In this document: one piece after another, positions 1-10,400 of the stretch
Layout of the letters: each line of letters opens with the position of its first letter
Numbering within the stretch: the first letter of the stretch is position 1
Source: Mesostigma viride
Lineage: Eukaryota; Streptophyta; Mesostigmatophyceae; Mesostigmatales; Mesostigmataceae
Length of the DNA: 60,000 bases
NCBI GenBank assembly: GCA_009746045.1
Contig: RPFO01000026.1
Coordinates: 466,328 to 526,327, forward strand
Reading direction: 5' to 3'
Program-made: the position numbers and the translations under genes
The notes under the pieces: model-generated
The model's database searches: none
What the model was told of the DNA's origin: nothing
Seen by the model: only the letters and a program-made list of their open reading frames with translations

Positions 1-149
1 CACACGCACACGCACACGCACACGCACACGCACACGCACACGCACACGCACACGCACACGCACACGCACACGCACACGCACACGCACACGCACACGCACA
101 CGCACACGCACACGCACACGCACACGCACACGCACACGCACACACACAC
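1..149. repeat. (CACACG)n microsatellite
   Basis: An almost uninterrupted hexanucleotide CACACG array runs from the window edge to about 149, so its full length is unknown. It ends in a short (CA)n run. No coding potential. Confidence 0.95.
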
Positions 150-230
150 CGCAGGCGGAGAGGAACACACCACCACGGATGCACCAGCAAAAGTGCGGTA
201 GCAGGCCTTGGCTTTAGAACGGTAGGACAA

Positions 231-484
231 GGATCATGATTGGGAGGACTACCAGGGGTCAATGGGTCAAGGATCATGATTGGGAGGACTACCAGGGGTC
301 AATGGGTCAAGGATCATGATTGGGAGGACTACCAGGGGTCAATGGGTCAAGGATCATGATTGGGAGGACTACCAGGGGTCAATGGGTCAAGGATCATGAT
401 TGGGAGGACTACCAGGGGTCAATGGGTCAAGGATCATGATTGGGAGGACTACCAGGGGTCAATGGGTCATGATTGGGAGGACTA
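231..484. repeat. 40-bp tandem minisatellite, about six copies
   Basis: A 40-bp unit that starts GGATCATGATTGGGAGGACT is repeated head to tail about six times with no visible differences between complete copies; the last copy is truncated. The units are contiguous with no spacers, so this is a minisatellite and not a CRISPR array. Confidence 0.95.
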
Positions 485-2455
485 AAAGGGAGGACACGAC
501 ACCTGGATGCAAGGTTTTGCTAGTACAGAATCAAGTATGGCCTCTGAGTGTATAACCTCTAAGGATGGCATCTTCCTATGATAGCACCACAAGCCTGAGT
601 GCCTGAGACCATGCACCTGTTGGAAGCCTGAGGACGGCACATGGGATGGTGGACATGGCTTTGGACAAACGCATGCTGGTTGGCATACGGCAGTGCTGGA
701 AGAAAGGCACTTGGGAGGAAGGGGCTGCTTTGTGAACGTGCCATGATATGACATCGATAGTGGCCATGCCCACATGTGCCATCCAACGCAACAGCCAGCG
801 AAATATGGCAAGTAATAATGCCCGCGCATTCATGCAATAATGCCCATACACCTAACCCGTTCTCAAACCCTATTCCATCATTTTCCTTCCAAGGCCCTCG
901 CCCCCCCCCTCCCCCCCCCCCCCCCCCCCCCCCCCCTTTTTAATTTTCCCGCCCCAACACATGTAAAAGAAAACAAGACCTTCATTTCTAACCCAAAACT
1001 TGTGTTGTTTGGCTTGATGATTCTTGCCACATGAAATCTGAGACTTCGTTGTCAATTGCTTATCCTTGTTGCGAATACCAGCTTGATTGATGAATAGATA
1101 CTGAATGAATGTATATGCTGATGTACATACTGAATGAACAAAACGGACGAATCATGTTGTTGTGTCAACATATCTGGACCCACTGGGAACTGAGCGCGAA
1201 AATGCACCGCACTTTATCGGTATCTACTGTGGACTATAATAAGCGCGTGGGAAAATAAATGTGTGCATGCGGCACTTGTACTCCGCGATATTTATGCGGT
1301 AGCATGCAAGCCAAAGCGGGATGCAACGGTCACCTTCTTCAAGCTGCTAGCAGTTTCCTGCAGGCCAAGGCCCGACAGCAGGCGAAGCGCTGGTGCAGGA
1401 GGAAACGGTGGCAAACGCTTAAGGATGTAAGGAAGCCAGATTGCCCAGATTAATTTCAACTCGGGAGATATACCTGCAAGGACTTTATGACGGACAACAA
1501 ATCTGCAAATTGCACATCCACACTATACTTCGAAGGCAGCGAGAAAACCACGGCGCCTACCAGACATGTTAAAAGGAGTAGAATTCATTTCTTCTTCCGA
1601 TTTCCCAGCCAGGCACGCTCGCGTGGCCCCCGCTTGAAAACACGACCTTTGGACAACGCGTTTGGTGGGGCAAACGACTTTTGTCACCGCCTGCTTAGCG
1701 GGGGAAAAAGTTCCTTTCAGAGACAGATGACGTCCCGCTGCCAATGCAGCGCTCATCACTGCCGACCAGAAATCTGACTGCGTATTGAACGGGAGTGTCT
1801 CTTTGCCTGCTGTTTACTCGTCGGCCATGGAATAGACTGGCAGGACGATGTCACTAGCCCCCCAAATTGCCCGCATTTGTGCTCGGTTCGGTAGCGCGCG
1901 GTAGAATCATGGTCAAAGACTATCAAAGAGCAGCATCTTGATGGACGGAAAGGTCACGTGATCGGGATTTCTTATTCCGGCCTATTCCGGCCTCTCTGGT
2001 GATCGGCTGGTGATTAGGGATCGTGAAATACGGTATATTGGGGTCCCTATACATACTGTATTTTATACTGTATACGGTATAAAATACACGTGCATGTATT
2101 TGGGTTAAAATTTGGTACCAGATGGACCCCTCATCGGCCCTAATGTAGAGCTGAGCCGGAGGCCCTAATGCAGAGGCCTAATGTAGAGCTGAGTAATTCA
2201 TTCCGTCCGTCCGTCAGGCAGCGGAGTCAGGGCACGGCATGCCTGGGCAGTGGGTGAGTGGCGCCGTCCGAGGACATGCAGGACTGGGGGCTAGCGCAAT
2301 GGCCAACTGGCGCCCTGGCGGGTCAGTACAGTGCTCCACATGATGCCACGTTGCATCATACATCGCATGTGTATTTTATACAGTATTTTGCCCTCCGCAT
2401 ACCGATAGTATGCGGTGTAGATTAGTAAGGCTTAGCCTAGCATGTGGCCCACATA
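485..2455. other. No recognisable gene
   Basis: All open frames here are shorter than about 115 codons and resemble no family I know. Visible landmarks are a C-homopolymer at roughly 907-936, short repeats of CTAATGTAGAGCTGAG near 2,140-2,190, and an AT-rich quasi-palindromic stretch near 2,035-2,085 built from TATACTGTATACGGTATA-type sequence. A similar TATTTTATACAGTATTTTG motif recurs at about 2,370. Probably repeat-derived intergenic DNA. Confidence 0.5.
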
Positions 2456-5400
2456 CGCGCAAGTAAGTAAGTAAGTACTTGCGTGTCATGCGCAAAGGCA
2501 TGCCACGGAGTACTATGCTAATCTCATTAGAAAAATCATTACACAAAAGTTTAAACAAATATCGTCTGCATCATCCCCCAACCGTTAGGCACTAGATGGG
2601 GATGTAATCCTCATGCGAGCTGTCCTCTACTGTAATGGCAGACGAGGCGGTAGTGTAGCGGCTATCCTCAGGACCAATAACCTCCACCTACGGACTTCTA
2701 CCCTGGCTAGCAACGGGCCGCGGGGCCCGTGGGGAGAAAACAGGAGCATACCCCTCAGGACGGTGCTTATCGCAGATGGCAGCCCATTTCTCCTTGTCAA
2801 TCATGCGGGCGCGGAGTACGGATAGTCCCAGAAGCCCTGCATCTTCAAGCAGTTGTGTCACATAGGGCCGGGTCGCGCCGCGCCGGTCGGTGCCCGGCGC
2901 GCGCAAGTTTGCCAGTGGGTTGCGATGGGACAAGGGGACCCTGCCATAGGAGGAGGTGTCTACCTGGTTGGCCCGTCTTAACCCCTAAATGGTCTGAGAT
3001 CCTGCCGATAAATCGGCTGGATCTTCACAATTTTGCAAACCAGATGCCATCCAACCTACCCATATCCAATGGCTGTCCTTGGGGGCCAAGCATGTTCATG
3101 AGTTGCCCTTCGGGTTGGTATATCACAACCTCACATATATGCAGGGTAGGCCATGTTTAACTGCCGTCAAAGTCAGGGGGGTCAAGACGCGCGTTTTCAT
3201 TTTTGGTAGAATGTGCATTTTGAATTATGTTATAAGACCTAGGCACCTACCACTTCAGGGATGATAAACAATTAGTTGCTGAACAGTTTGAGCCATTGGG
3301 GTCATCATTTGGGTGGGTATACCAGCAGTTACACCCAGTACAGCCCATAGGGGTACCGTTGGTAAAAAGCAACCAAGGGAGTAGGAGTGGGCATACTACC
3401 TCCTAATATGGCCACCAACCATGCCAAACAATACATTTCCCTTCCACAATGATGGGGAAACATAACTGCATCATCACACTGCCCTTACATGGCACCTATG
3501 TGCAGGTGCCACCTTGTCCATGCACGTAGGTAACGTGGTACGGACACCCTACGCAAGGCATGCATTCTAGGAGGCAGCCACCAACAAACTAGTGGTGTTG
3601 AGCCTATTTCAGCCTGCCCTAGCAAGGATAAACTAGGCCTAAGCTGCTATAGCTTGCCAGGTGATGGCCAGCACACCTGGTGGCACATGCTGTCAATGGG
3701 AAGCTTTTACTCACCAGTTACGTGCTTGATGATGCCACAGAGACCAGCCAACTGCCTCACACTCATGCAATATGTGTATGGGAAATGTATAACAAACATA
3801 TATGGAGGTATTCAAACCCATACAGCCTCTAAAACTTATCACCATCACCCTGTGGCAGGTCAACTGACTGAGGGAAGCATCTAAGAAGGGTGTTTTAGAA
3901 AGGGGCCAGGCCAGGGTCAAGAAAGAGCATGAATAGTGCAAAAAGAATGTGCTACACAAGCTAGAACGTATATATAAACGTCAAACATCGATAGGAAAAC
4001 GATGCTTAAGCTTTACCAGGCATGGATGGCGTTACCTTGGCCCAGGCGGTGGCCGCAAAATGGCGCATTTCGGCACACCAAAGTTGTGCAGCATGGTCGC
4101 TGGATTCGGCGATTTCTGGCCACCCTTGCACGTTTACGACTACTATGTATCATAAAAAGTACAAAGAAACCAATATATACTTTGAAATACGCCGGAAAGG
4201 TATTGCTGTCAACGTTTCTATCGTCCGGCCTGATCGCAGTTTTTTCCAGCAAGAACGCTGCCGACACCTATCAAATGGCATTCCCGCGAACCAAAAATTG
4301 GCCTGTATAATCTTTAGGACGTTTAAAATCAATATCCTAAGTTTGGCCAGAAAATTCGAACGCAAACGTAAATGCCATGCGTGGGCGCAAGCCGCCATGG
4401 CCAGGTCGTCGTTTTCCGGAATGCACGTTGTACGTGAAAAAGTACCCTGACCCCTTGTACTTTGACCGGCCAGAACACCTCTATAACTTTGTCAAAAGTA
4501 TGCAAACCCTAGTACCATGCTGTGAAGAATTTTATAAACTTTCGATCTTCTCAGCTAAACTTTTCCTAATTCTCAATAGATTTCGCGGCATCTGGTCCCC
4601 CGAGAAGGGGCCGATGCATCGGCTGGAACTCGATTTTTGGCGGAAAATCGGCAGCAAGACCATTTAGGGGTTAAGCCCCCCCGCTAGGGCCCACATCGAT
4701 CGCGGTATTCACCTGGTCTGTGCACGGGCAAGATGGCCGGCAAAGAGGAGGCGGCGGTGTCGGATGGTATGGGTGACAAGAGGGTCGAGCTCGTAGTAGA
4801 GCTCGGCCCGGGTGCGGCGTTCTTGGTAGCGGACGCCGAGGATATGACGGAGCATTCTAGTGACGGTGCCGTCAAGCTGCTGGCTCAGCGCCTGGTCCAG
4901 GGTCCACGCCTCGCAGCCATAAAGGAGGATGCTGAGGACAAGGGCCTTGAACAGAATGCGCTTGCGTCCGACGCTCACTCAGGTAGCGGCAGGTCCAGAA
5001 CCTGTCGAGGCGGCGGAGGGCCGCCCAAGCCTGGCCAATGCGGGTGTTTATGTTGTCGGCCATGGAGGGAAGCCAACTGCCAAGGAGCTTGAAGCGAGTC
5101 GCCGGGGGGACGGGGCTGCCGTCCAGCAAGAGGAGGGTGGGTGGGGCTATCCCAGCAGGGAAGCCGATGGCCATGACCTCCGTTTTCATTGCTGATCATA
5201 AGCCCACCGCCCGCGCTTCCAGTTATAAGCTGTCTAGCCAGAGTTGGGCTGACTCCGGGGTTTCCACGAGTGTCGTGTCATCAGCGTAGATCAGATCGCT
5301 CAGGCGGTAGGGGGGGTCAACCCCGCCGTAGCTGGCGTACTCCGTTACCTCGATCCCCGGCGCGGGCGCTCCTCCACCCGGGCGAAGCGGGCTTGTGCAC

Positions 5401-5548
5401 GCCGCATAATATAGTCCACCATAATGATGAATAGATATGGGGAGAGCACACAGCCTTGCCACACCCCGGTGTGCAGGGGGAACGCCGGAGTGACGCCGTC
5501 GGCGGTACGGACCTGGGCTTGGGACCCTTCATAGAACTGGCGGAATCA
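2456..5548 (-). mobile_element. LINE-A copy 1: 5'-truncated non-LTR retrotransposon, split by a TTAA element
   Basis: Read on the minus strand, this is the C-terminal half of a LINE reverse transcriptase. Motif B (QGCVLSPYLF-like, spread over two frames, about 5,470-5,420) is followed by the catalytic LIYADDT block (YADD at 5,288-5,277). Next come the RMLRHILG..Y and HRRLLFAGHLAR blocks (about 4,880-4,735) typical of the region after the RT. The coding part ends at a TAG stop (2,594-2,592) after an acidic SSDEDYIPI-like tail (clear in the 51-kb copy). A 3' UTR of about 115 bp and a (TAAG)n terminal repeat (2,458-2,478) follow. The 5' end is lost near 5,548. The body is interrupted at 2,978-4,674 by a DNA transposon. 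Several frameshifts make it non-functional. Related copies lie at 38,372-38,610, 44,205-44,291, 51,012-51,873, 52,339-52,990 and 53,355-53,745. Confidence 0.85.
2982..4670. mobile_element. TTAA-flanked DNA transposon (piggyBac-like, non-autonomous), 1,689 bp
   Basis: The ends are a perfect 14-bp terminal inverted repeat, CCCCTAAATGGTCT (2,982-2,995) and its complement (4,657-4,670). It is bounded by TTAA on both sides (2,978-2,981 and 4,671-4,674). The sites at 51,687-51,690 and 52,470-52,473, in related LINE-A copies, have one uninterrupted TTAA at the same position, so they act as empty-site controls. A TTAA target duplication and C-rich termini are the hallmarks of the piggyBac superfamily. 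Internal frames (for example 4,022-4,450, 142 codons) show no transposase signature I can recognise, so this copy is probably non-autonomous. It is more AT-rich than the LINE it interrupts. Confidence 0.85.
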
Positions 5549-5739
5549 TGATCTCAACGATGTACGATGGCCCACGCGCATCATTGTGCGCCCATAATGG
5601 CCCCCATGGATGATGCCTTCAGAATTGAGCCACGCCATGCCTATCATGGGACCCCCATGGATTTAGCCATGCTATGCCTATGCTATGCGGGAGGAAGGTG
5701 AGAACTCCGTGAAGCGTGCACTTGCGTTTGAGAGCAAAA
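5549..5739. repeat. Dispersed repeat, inverted copy near 39,690-39,780
   Basis: The stretch around 5,588-5,690 (GCGCCCATAATGGCCCCCAT and the following ATGCCTATGATGGGACCCCC-like text) matches the region at 39,690-39,780 in reverse orientation. It carries no open frame of note. It is likely a piece of a repeated element whose borders I cannot define. Confidence 0.6.
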
Positions 5740-6106
5740 TCCTTAATTGATCGCATGGGCCTTCTTGGTGAGATTAAGCTGACCGCCCACCGCCTTCCCC
5801 GCGCGCGGGGTAAGGCAGGGGCGCCCCCGCTTCTTCTCATCTTTAAGAGCCCAGCGGACAAGCTAGATTTCGTTTCTCAGACGCCGCAAGCGGCTCGAGA
5901 ACACTCCCGGCTTCACCGTGGGCGACGACTTGACCCTGGCGCAGCAACAACGGCGACGGAAGCTATGGCCGACCTACCTCCAGCTCCGGCAAACCAAGGA
6001 CCAGCCGGTGTACTGGAAGGGGGCGGTCATCTACGTCGGCCACAAGCCCTGGCACGCGACCCCCTCGACCACCGCGGCCCCAGCGACTCCAGCCGCCCCA
6101 GCATAG
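5740..6106 (+). pseudogene. LINE ORF1 C-terminal fragment (subfamily 2)
   Basis: Two adjoining frames, with a shift near 5,885, encode the C-terminal half of an L1 ORF1-like RNA-binding protein. The pattern is a GEIKLTAHRLP / LLLIFKSPADK stretch, then DDLTLAQQQRRRKLWPTYL and VYWKGAVIY before a TAG stop near 6,106. It aligns with the intact ORF1 at 7,236-8,630 (DDLTPAQQQQRRDLWPEYL, VYWRGG) but differs enough to be another subfamily. The N-terminal coiled-coil part is missing. A related fragment is at 39,824-40,760. Confidence 0.75.
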
Positions 6107-6270
6107 GGGAACACAGCAGTAGTAGTGTAGAATAGTTAGACCGTGGCCATGTACATGTGAGCCTAGCTTCTACAGGCTCTATACCAGCTGATGCATGATA
6201 TTATTTAGTCATGTACATGCGTGCCTATGATGTGCCACACCCCAGATGATGCCTAGCTTTATGTAGTTAA
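6107..6270. other. No gene seen
   Basis: Short stretch between an ORF1 fragment and a retroposon; no recognisable coding or structural signal. Confidence 0.4.
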
Positions 6271-6536
6271 GCTGTGCCCATGCAGAGAGCTGCTCTCTGC
6301 TGAGATGCCACGCTCTAGCTTTTGTACATATCTATGATGATATTCCCCCACATGACATGCTCCCCCTTAGCTGGGCATAGCGTGATAGATCATGAGGGTG
6401 CAGGTGCCCTGGGGCACCTAGAGCAAGTGTCGTTTACATTCCCACCCTTGCAGGAAGTAGCTTAGAATGTATGATAGGCCATATGCCCCTTCTCAAGGGC
6501 TATGTGCTACATATACTCCCGACGGAGTTATGTTCC
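6271..6536 (-). mobile_element. 270-bp SINE-like retroposon, copy S1
   Basis: Minus-strand copy of a short repeat found at least five times in the window. It begins with a small hairpin of the form ACTCC..GGGAGT just inside GGAACATA. It then runs through conserved blocks (GTAGCACATAGCCC, GAGAAGGGGC, CTACTTCCTGCA, GGCACCTGCACC, AGCTAAGGGGAG, TAGAGCATGGCATCTC-type). It ends in a second hairpin, CAGAGAG...CTCTCTG (6,282-6,299). No open frame. No convincing pol III A/B boxes, so I call it SINE-like only. Confidence 0.75.
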
Positions 6537-6817
6537 TAATTAATAAATTAATTAATTAATGCCTATGCAGAGAGATGCTCTCTGTCGAGAAGCCATGCCC
6601 TAGCTCTTGTATAGCCATGATCATGATCTTCCCCACCTATGACGGGCTCCCCTTAGCTGGGAGTTGCCCGAGACTCTGGTGGGTGGTGCAGGTGCCCTAG
6701 TGCACCTAGAGCAAGTGTTGTTTACATTCCCACCCTTGCAGGAAGTAGCCTAGAATGTATTATAGGCCATATGCCGGCCTTCTCAGGGATATGTGCTACA
6801 AAGTCTCCCAACGGAGT
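6537..6817 (-). mobile_element. 270-bp SINE-like retroposon, copy S2, with (TTAA)n tail
   Basis: Same family and orientation as the neighbouring copy. On the minus strand its 5' hairpin (ACTCCGTTGGGAG, about 6,817-6,804) abuts the TTAA tail of the ORF1-only element. Its own 3' hairpin (CAGAGAGCATCTCTCTG-type, about 6,584-6,567) is followed directly by a TTAATTAATTAAT tail (6,537-6,560). The next copy, S1, begins at that tail, giving a chain of end-to-tail insertions. Confidence 0.8.
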
Positions 6818-8796
6818 TAATTAATTAATTAATTAAACTCGTGCTCCCGTTGGGGAGTCACGGAGCACCGAAGTGCTTTTAATCCCTGTGTGTGCACTAC
6901 AGGAGAAAGGGCAGAGACCCCCAGTCTCCTTCATGCCAAAGGCATGCCACAGCTGCAATCGGGCGCGGCTAGCTAAAGGACAGGCTAACGATCCGGCAAA
7001 CTGTGGGTGCAATAAGACCCATGTGAGCATATCATAGCAAGGAGCGTGGGCAAGTAATCTGAACATAGCCAGGGCGTAGCATGGCTGTACTAGGACTAGG
7101 CTAAGGCTATGGCTGGTTGTGTACCGTGCGTTGGCGGCACGTGACTAGGTGTGTTGGCACAGCTAGGCAACATTCTAGGCATGGCTGCCTTAGCGGCAGT
7201 GACGCCAATGGTTACAAGCTAGGGCTATTGCTATTCTAGCCCGCTGGGGGCGTCCACATCTTGTGGTTGATCATCAGGTCCCCGCCCCTCCAGTACACCT
7301 TGGGCTTCTGGGGGTCCTGCTTATGGCGGAGGTATTCCGGCCACAGGTCGCGTCGCTGCTGTTGCTGAGCGGGGGTGAGGTCGTCATCCAGCGTCCAGGT
7401 GAGGTCGTGCAACCGCTTGCGACGAGAGAGGAACCGCTGCTTATCCTCAGGGGAGGAGAAGGTGAGTAGGACTGGTGGGGGAGCCGCCTTGTCCCGTGAG
7501 TGGGGAAGGCGGTGGCACCCACGCAGTTCTACCTCACCTACCAGGCCCATGAGGGTAAGAAGCTGGTTCTTGAGCTCGTCAGCAAGAGAGGTTGACGTCT
7601 CACCTGGCTTCTGGGGGAAGCGACGTAGCACCACTCGGCACTCGCGGCGAGCGCGGTCGGTGACCTCCCGTTGCTGGGCCTGGCGGTGGTCCTCCAGCTC
7701 CTGGAGCTTGGTGGCGATGGCGTCGGTGGTGGAGGCGGTCGCTGACCGCAGCAGGTCCGCGTAGGAGAGCGGCGGGAGGTCGCCAGCATCCTGCCGGGGT
7801 GGTGGCTGGGATGCAATGGTGGCCGTCTGCTCCGCTATCTTGGGGACCTGTGTGGCCAGGGCCTCGGTGTGGGCGGTGATGGCCTCAAGCTTCTTCAGGA
7901 GCACGCCACACTTGCCCTCCACCTGGTTAAGGCGAGAGACAAGTGCCGCATGCGTTTCCGAAGCTTGCGCCGCGGTGTGCAGCGTCGTGAACTGGGGCTG
8001 GAGCTTGTGGACGACCTTGGTTTCCACGTTGGAGACCCGGGCCTCGACCGTGTTGAGCGTGGTGTTCAGCGATGTCAGCTGCTCGGCCAGCGGCCAGGTC
8101 ACGTGCTCCTCCAGCACTGCGCGGATGTCATCCTTGCAGAGGGAGGAAGCCGATGGGGCTGCCGGCTGTGCGGGGGCTGGGGTGCGGAGCGTGCGGGTGA
8201 TGTCGATGAGGCGGAGCTGGAAATGGCTGGTCAAGATAGCCAGGCGTTGTTGTGCTTCGTTCATAGCATAGAGCCAGGACATGTCTCCATTGTAGTCAAT
8301 AGCCGCCCCCTTCACGAAGAGCTTCCGCTCCTGTTCGAGGAACTGGAGAACCTCAATGCATTCCTGCGGCGACAATTCTTGCCACCCGGTGAGGGAGAAT
8401 CCTCGGTCGCCGGGGAGGAACTGGCGCCATTTGCGAGCGTGGCAGGGTTTCTTGGGCTCAGGCGAGGCGCTGGGCGATGGGGCTGCTGGCGGTGGGTTGG
8501 CAGGCCCAGACGGCTGGTTGGCGGGTAAGCCTGGCGGCTGAACAATGGCGAGGGCGAGAGGGTTGGGCTGGGCGCTGGGAAGCTGTGCCAGCTCCTTTTC
8601 CAGCCCTCGTTTTGCTTTGGTAGTCGTCATAGCTGGTCACGTGCGTAACTTTGTCTATACTGCGTGGCAGCCGTAACCGTTTATACTGGCAAGTGCGTCT
8701 TAGAAAGGCGCATCGAATGCAAGTGGTCTGACCGAATTTGGGGCTCAGACGCAAAAGATCTGAACTCCGCCGTCAGCCATACCGCCGTCAGCCATT
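6818..8796 (-). mobile_element. ORF1-only LINE derivative (HAL1-like), apparently complete
   Basis: On the minus strand the unit has a 5' leader of about 165 bp beginning ATGGCTGACGGCGG-like (8,796-8,631). It is followed by an intact ORF1 (8,630-7,236), a 3' UTR of about 400 bp, and a TTAATTAATTAATTAA tail (6,818-6,836). No reverse transcriptase lies between ORF1 and the tail. The 3' UTR ends in a stem-loop AGCAC-TTCG-GTGCT about 40 nt before the tail. A 5'-truncated second copy (45,394-46,514) has the same order of ORF1, 3' UTR and tail, so the absence of ORF2 is a property of the family and not a local deletion. Mammalian HAL1 elements show the same organisation. Mobilisation would need reverse transcriptase supplied by another element. 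Confidence 0.75.
7236..8630 (-). CDS. LINE ORF1 protein (L1 ORF1p-like, RRM type), intact, 464 aa
   Basis: This RNA-binding protein of a non-LTR element would coat its RNA as a trimer in known relatives. Residues 1-60 are Pro/Ala-rich and low complexity. About 190-285 form a heptad-rich region (LTSLNTTLNTVEARVSNVET and what follows), consistent with a coiled coil. About 325-410 resemble the RRM of L1 ORF1p, with a CRVVLRRFP strand and a VLLTFSSPEDKQRFL strand. About 410-464 are the C-terminal domain with DDLTPAQQQQRRDLWPEYL. The frame is open from ATG to stop, unlike almost every other retroelement frame in the window, so the copy is young or selected. The start is the first ATG after the conserved leader. 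The protein belongs to the mobile element and not to the host. Confidence 0.85.
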   Translation of the reverse strand: MTTTKAKRGLEKELAQLPSAQPNPLALAIVQPPGLPANQPSGPANPPPAAPSPSASPEPKKPCHARKWRQFLPGDRGFSLTGWQELSPQECIEVLQFLEQERKLFVKGAAIDYNGDMSWLYAMNEAQQRLAILTSHFQLRLIDITRTLRTPAPAQPAAPSASSLCKDDIRAVLEEHVTWPLAEQLTSLNTTLNTVEARVSNVETKVVHKLQPQFTTLHTAAQASETHAALVSRLNQVEGKCGVLLKKLEAITAHTEALATQVPKIAEQTATIASQPPPRQDAGDLPPLSYADLLRSATASTTDAIATKLQELEDHRQAQQREVTDRARRECRVVLRRFPQKPGETSTSLADELKNQLLTLMGLVGEVELRGCHRLPHSRDKAAPPPVLLTFSSPEDKQRFLSRRKRLHDLTWTLDDDLTPAQQQQRRDLWPEYLRHKQDPQKPKVYWRGGDLMINHKMWTPPAG

Positions 8797-9355
8797 TTCG
8801 TTGGGAGAAAGGTTGATGTTACCAACGGAGTTATGTTACCATTCAATTCAATTCTATTCAATACCGACAGTGTATTTTAGTAGTATACATATACCGATTT
8901 TGCCATCCCTACTGGTGATCGGTCTCTGAGGCTCCGCCTCAGACGCCGCGCTCTGCCCACCGTCCGGCAGCCGGCCGGCTCGACGTGGGAAAAAAAGAAG
9001 CTGAGGCGGCAGGGCTCCGGCAGGTGATTCAGGTGACAGGTCTCCCCGACTTCGACGTGCCTGCAGGGAAACCAAATCAGCAGGAGAAATCATGTAAACT
9101 GAAACGGCATGGACGGCGGGAGTCCTTCTCGAGGTATAGTGGACTACAGTAGACAGAAGTCACGGAACTTTCTTGAAGGGCCCGATCACACGCCGCCGGA
9201 CTGCCGAATCATGACCGCTAGTACGGTGGCCCATTTATGCCGTGGCCGGCAGCCGGCTTAGTCGAAGGTGTGTCTGATGGGACTGATGCGGTGCGTTCTG
9301 CCAGTTCATGGCCAGCGGGGTATGACCGCACGGGGCCGTATGACCGCAAAAGAAG
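8797..9355. other. No gene; retroposon 5' fragment
   Basis: About 8,815-8,840 is a minus-strand fragment of the 270-bp retroposon 5' end (AACATAACTCCGTTGG). The rest shows no recognisable feature; a CTCAGACGCCG / GAGGCTCCGCCTC stretch near 8,925-8,945 is self-complementary. Confidence 0.45.
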
Positions 9356-9599
9356 AATGTGTTAGGTAGCCTTGCAACTTCATGTGTGTAGTGATTTGAA
9401 CGTCAGTCCGGCGCAGGCCTGAATCATTAGGTATTCGACCACAATAAAGAACAGGTAGGGCGAGAGAACGCAGCCCTGCCACACACCCTTCTGTAAAGGG
9501 CATGGTGGTGTGGTCCCGTAGGAAGTGCGCACCGAGGTGGTGCATGGACCCTTCGCGGACGACAGCAATAAGCGGGAGGGGGATCCGGAACAGAGCGAG

Positions 9600-10400
9600 A
9601 ATGTACGTAGGGCCGGGACATCCGCCGCATACCGAACACGAGTTCACAGGTTCGGGCGAATACCGAACATGTCCGGTGTTCGGGTCGCCTACAATGTTCG
9701 GCCGAACATGTGCTGTTCGGGCTCGGGTCACCCTGGGAACTTACAGAACATGTTCGTGTTCGTGTTCGGGTCACCCTGGGAACTGGGCAAACATATCCGC
9801 CTCTGACCCGGTACCGAATATTTCCATACTTTTCGGCAGTTGTTATTGTTTTCCGGCAGCCGAATTTTTCAGTACCAAACCACAGAACTTTTCACTTATC
9901 ATTCGACAATTCAGTACCAGCCAATGAACAAGATACTAAAATACGAAGTTTTCTTTCTATCGGTTTCAGAAGTTCAGACGACAGCTAGCATGTTGCTTTC
10001 TTTTGCGACAGTTCAATTGTCCTCGATGGTGTCCGTATCCTACTCACAAGTGTATCAAGGAGACAACCAGCGCAGGCCAGAAATTGGGAGAATCTTTATG
10101 AATTGTTCGCATTCGGTAAATGTTCGGGTAATGTTCGGGTTCACGTTCGGGTCACCTTCAAAGCTTACAGCACAAGTTCGTGTTCGTGTTCGGGTTCGGG
10201 TACCTGGAAATCCGCCGGATATGTTCATCTTCATCATCCTGAACGACTCGAACACGCGGACAAGATAACGGCAGGCTCGAGCTACCATGGTCCGGATTCT
10301 CCCGATTTCTGGCCTGCGCTGGTTGTCTCCTTGATGCCTCGGTATTCGGTTTCGGGTACTCTCCCCAGGTGTTTGTGTTCGTGTTCGGGTCGCGAAATGA
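9600..10400. repeat. TTCGGG-rich degenerate repeat block
   Basis: Repeated TTCGGGTCACCCTGGGAACT segments (about 9,721, 9,766, and a diverged one at 10,148) alternate with (TTCGTG)n and (TTCGGG)n runs up to about 10,400. The translations show RVRVRV- or SCSCSG-type runs and are not genes. The block sits inside the broken LINE and probably arrived with an insertion. Confidence 0.6.

Noticed and set aside
231-484. Possible CRISPR-like array
   Set aside because: Units are contiguous and identical without unique spacers, and the genome is eukaryotic.
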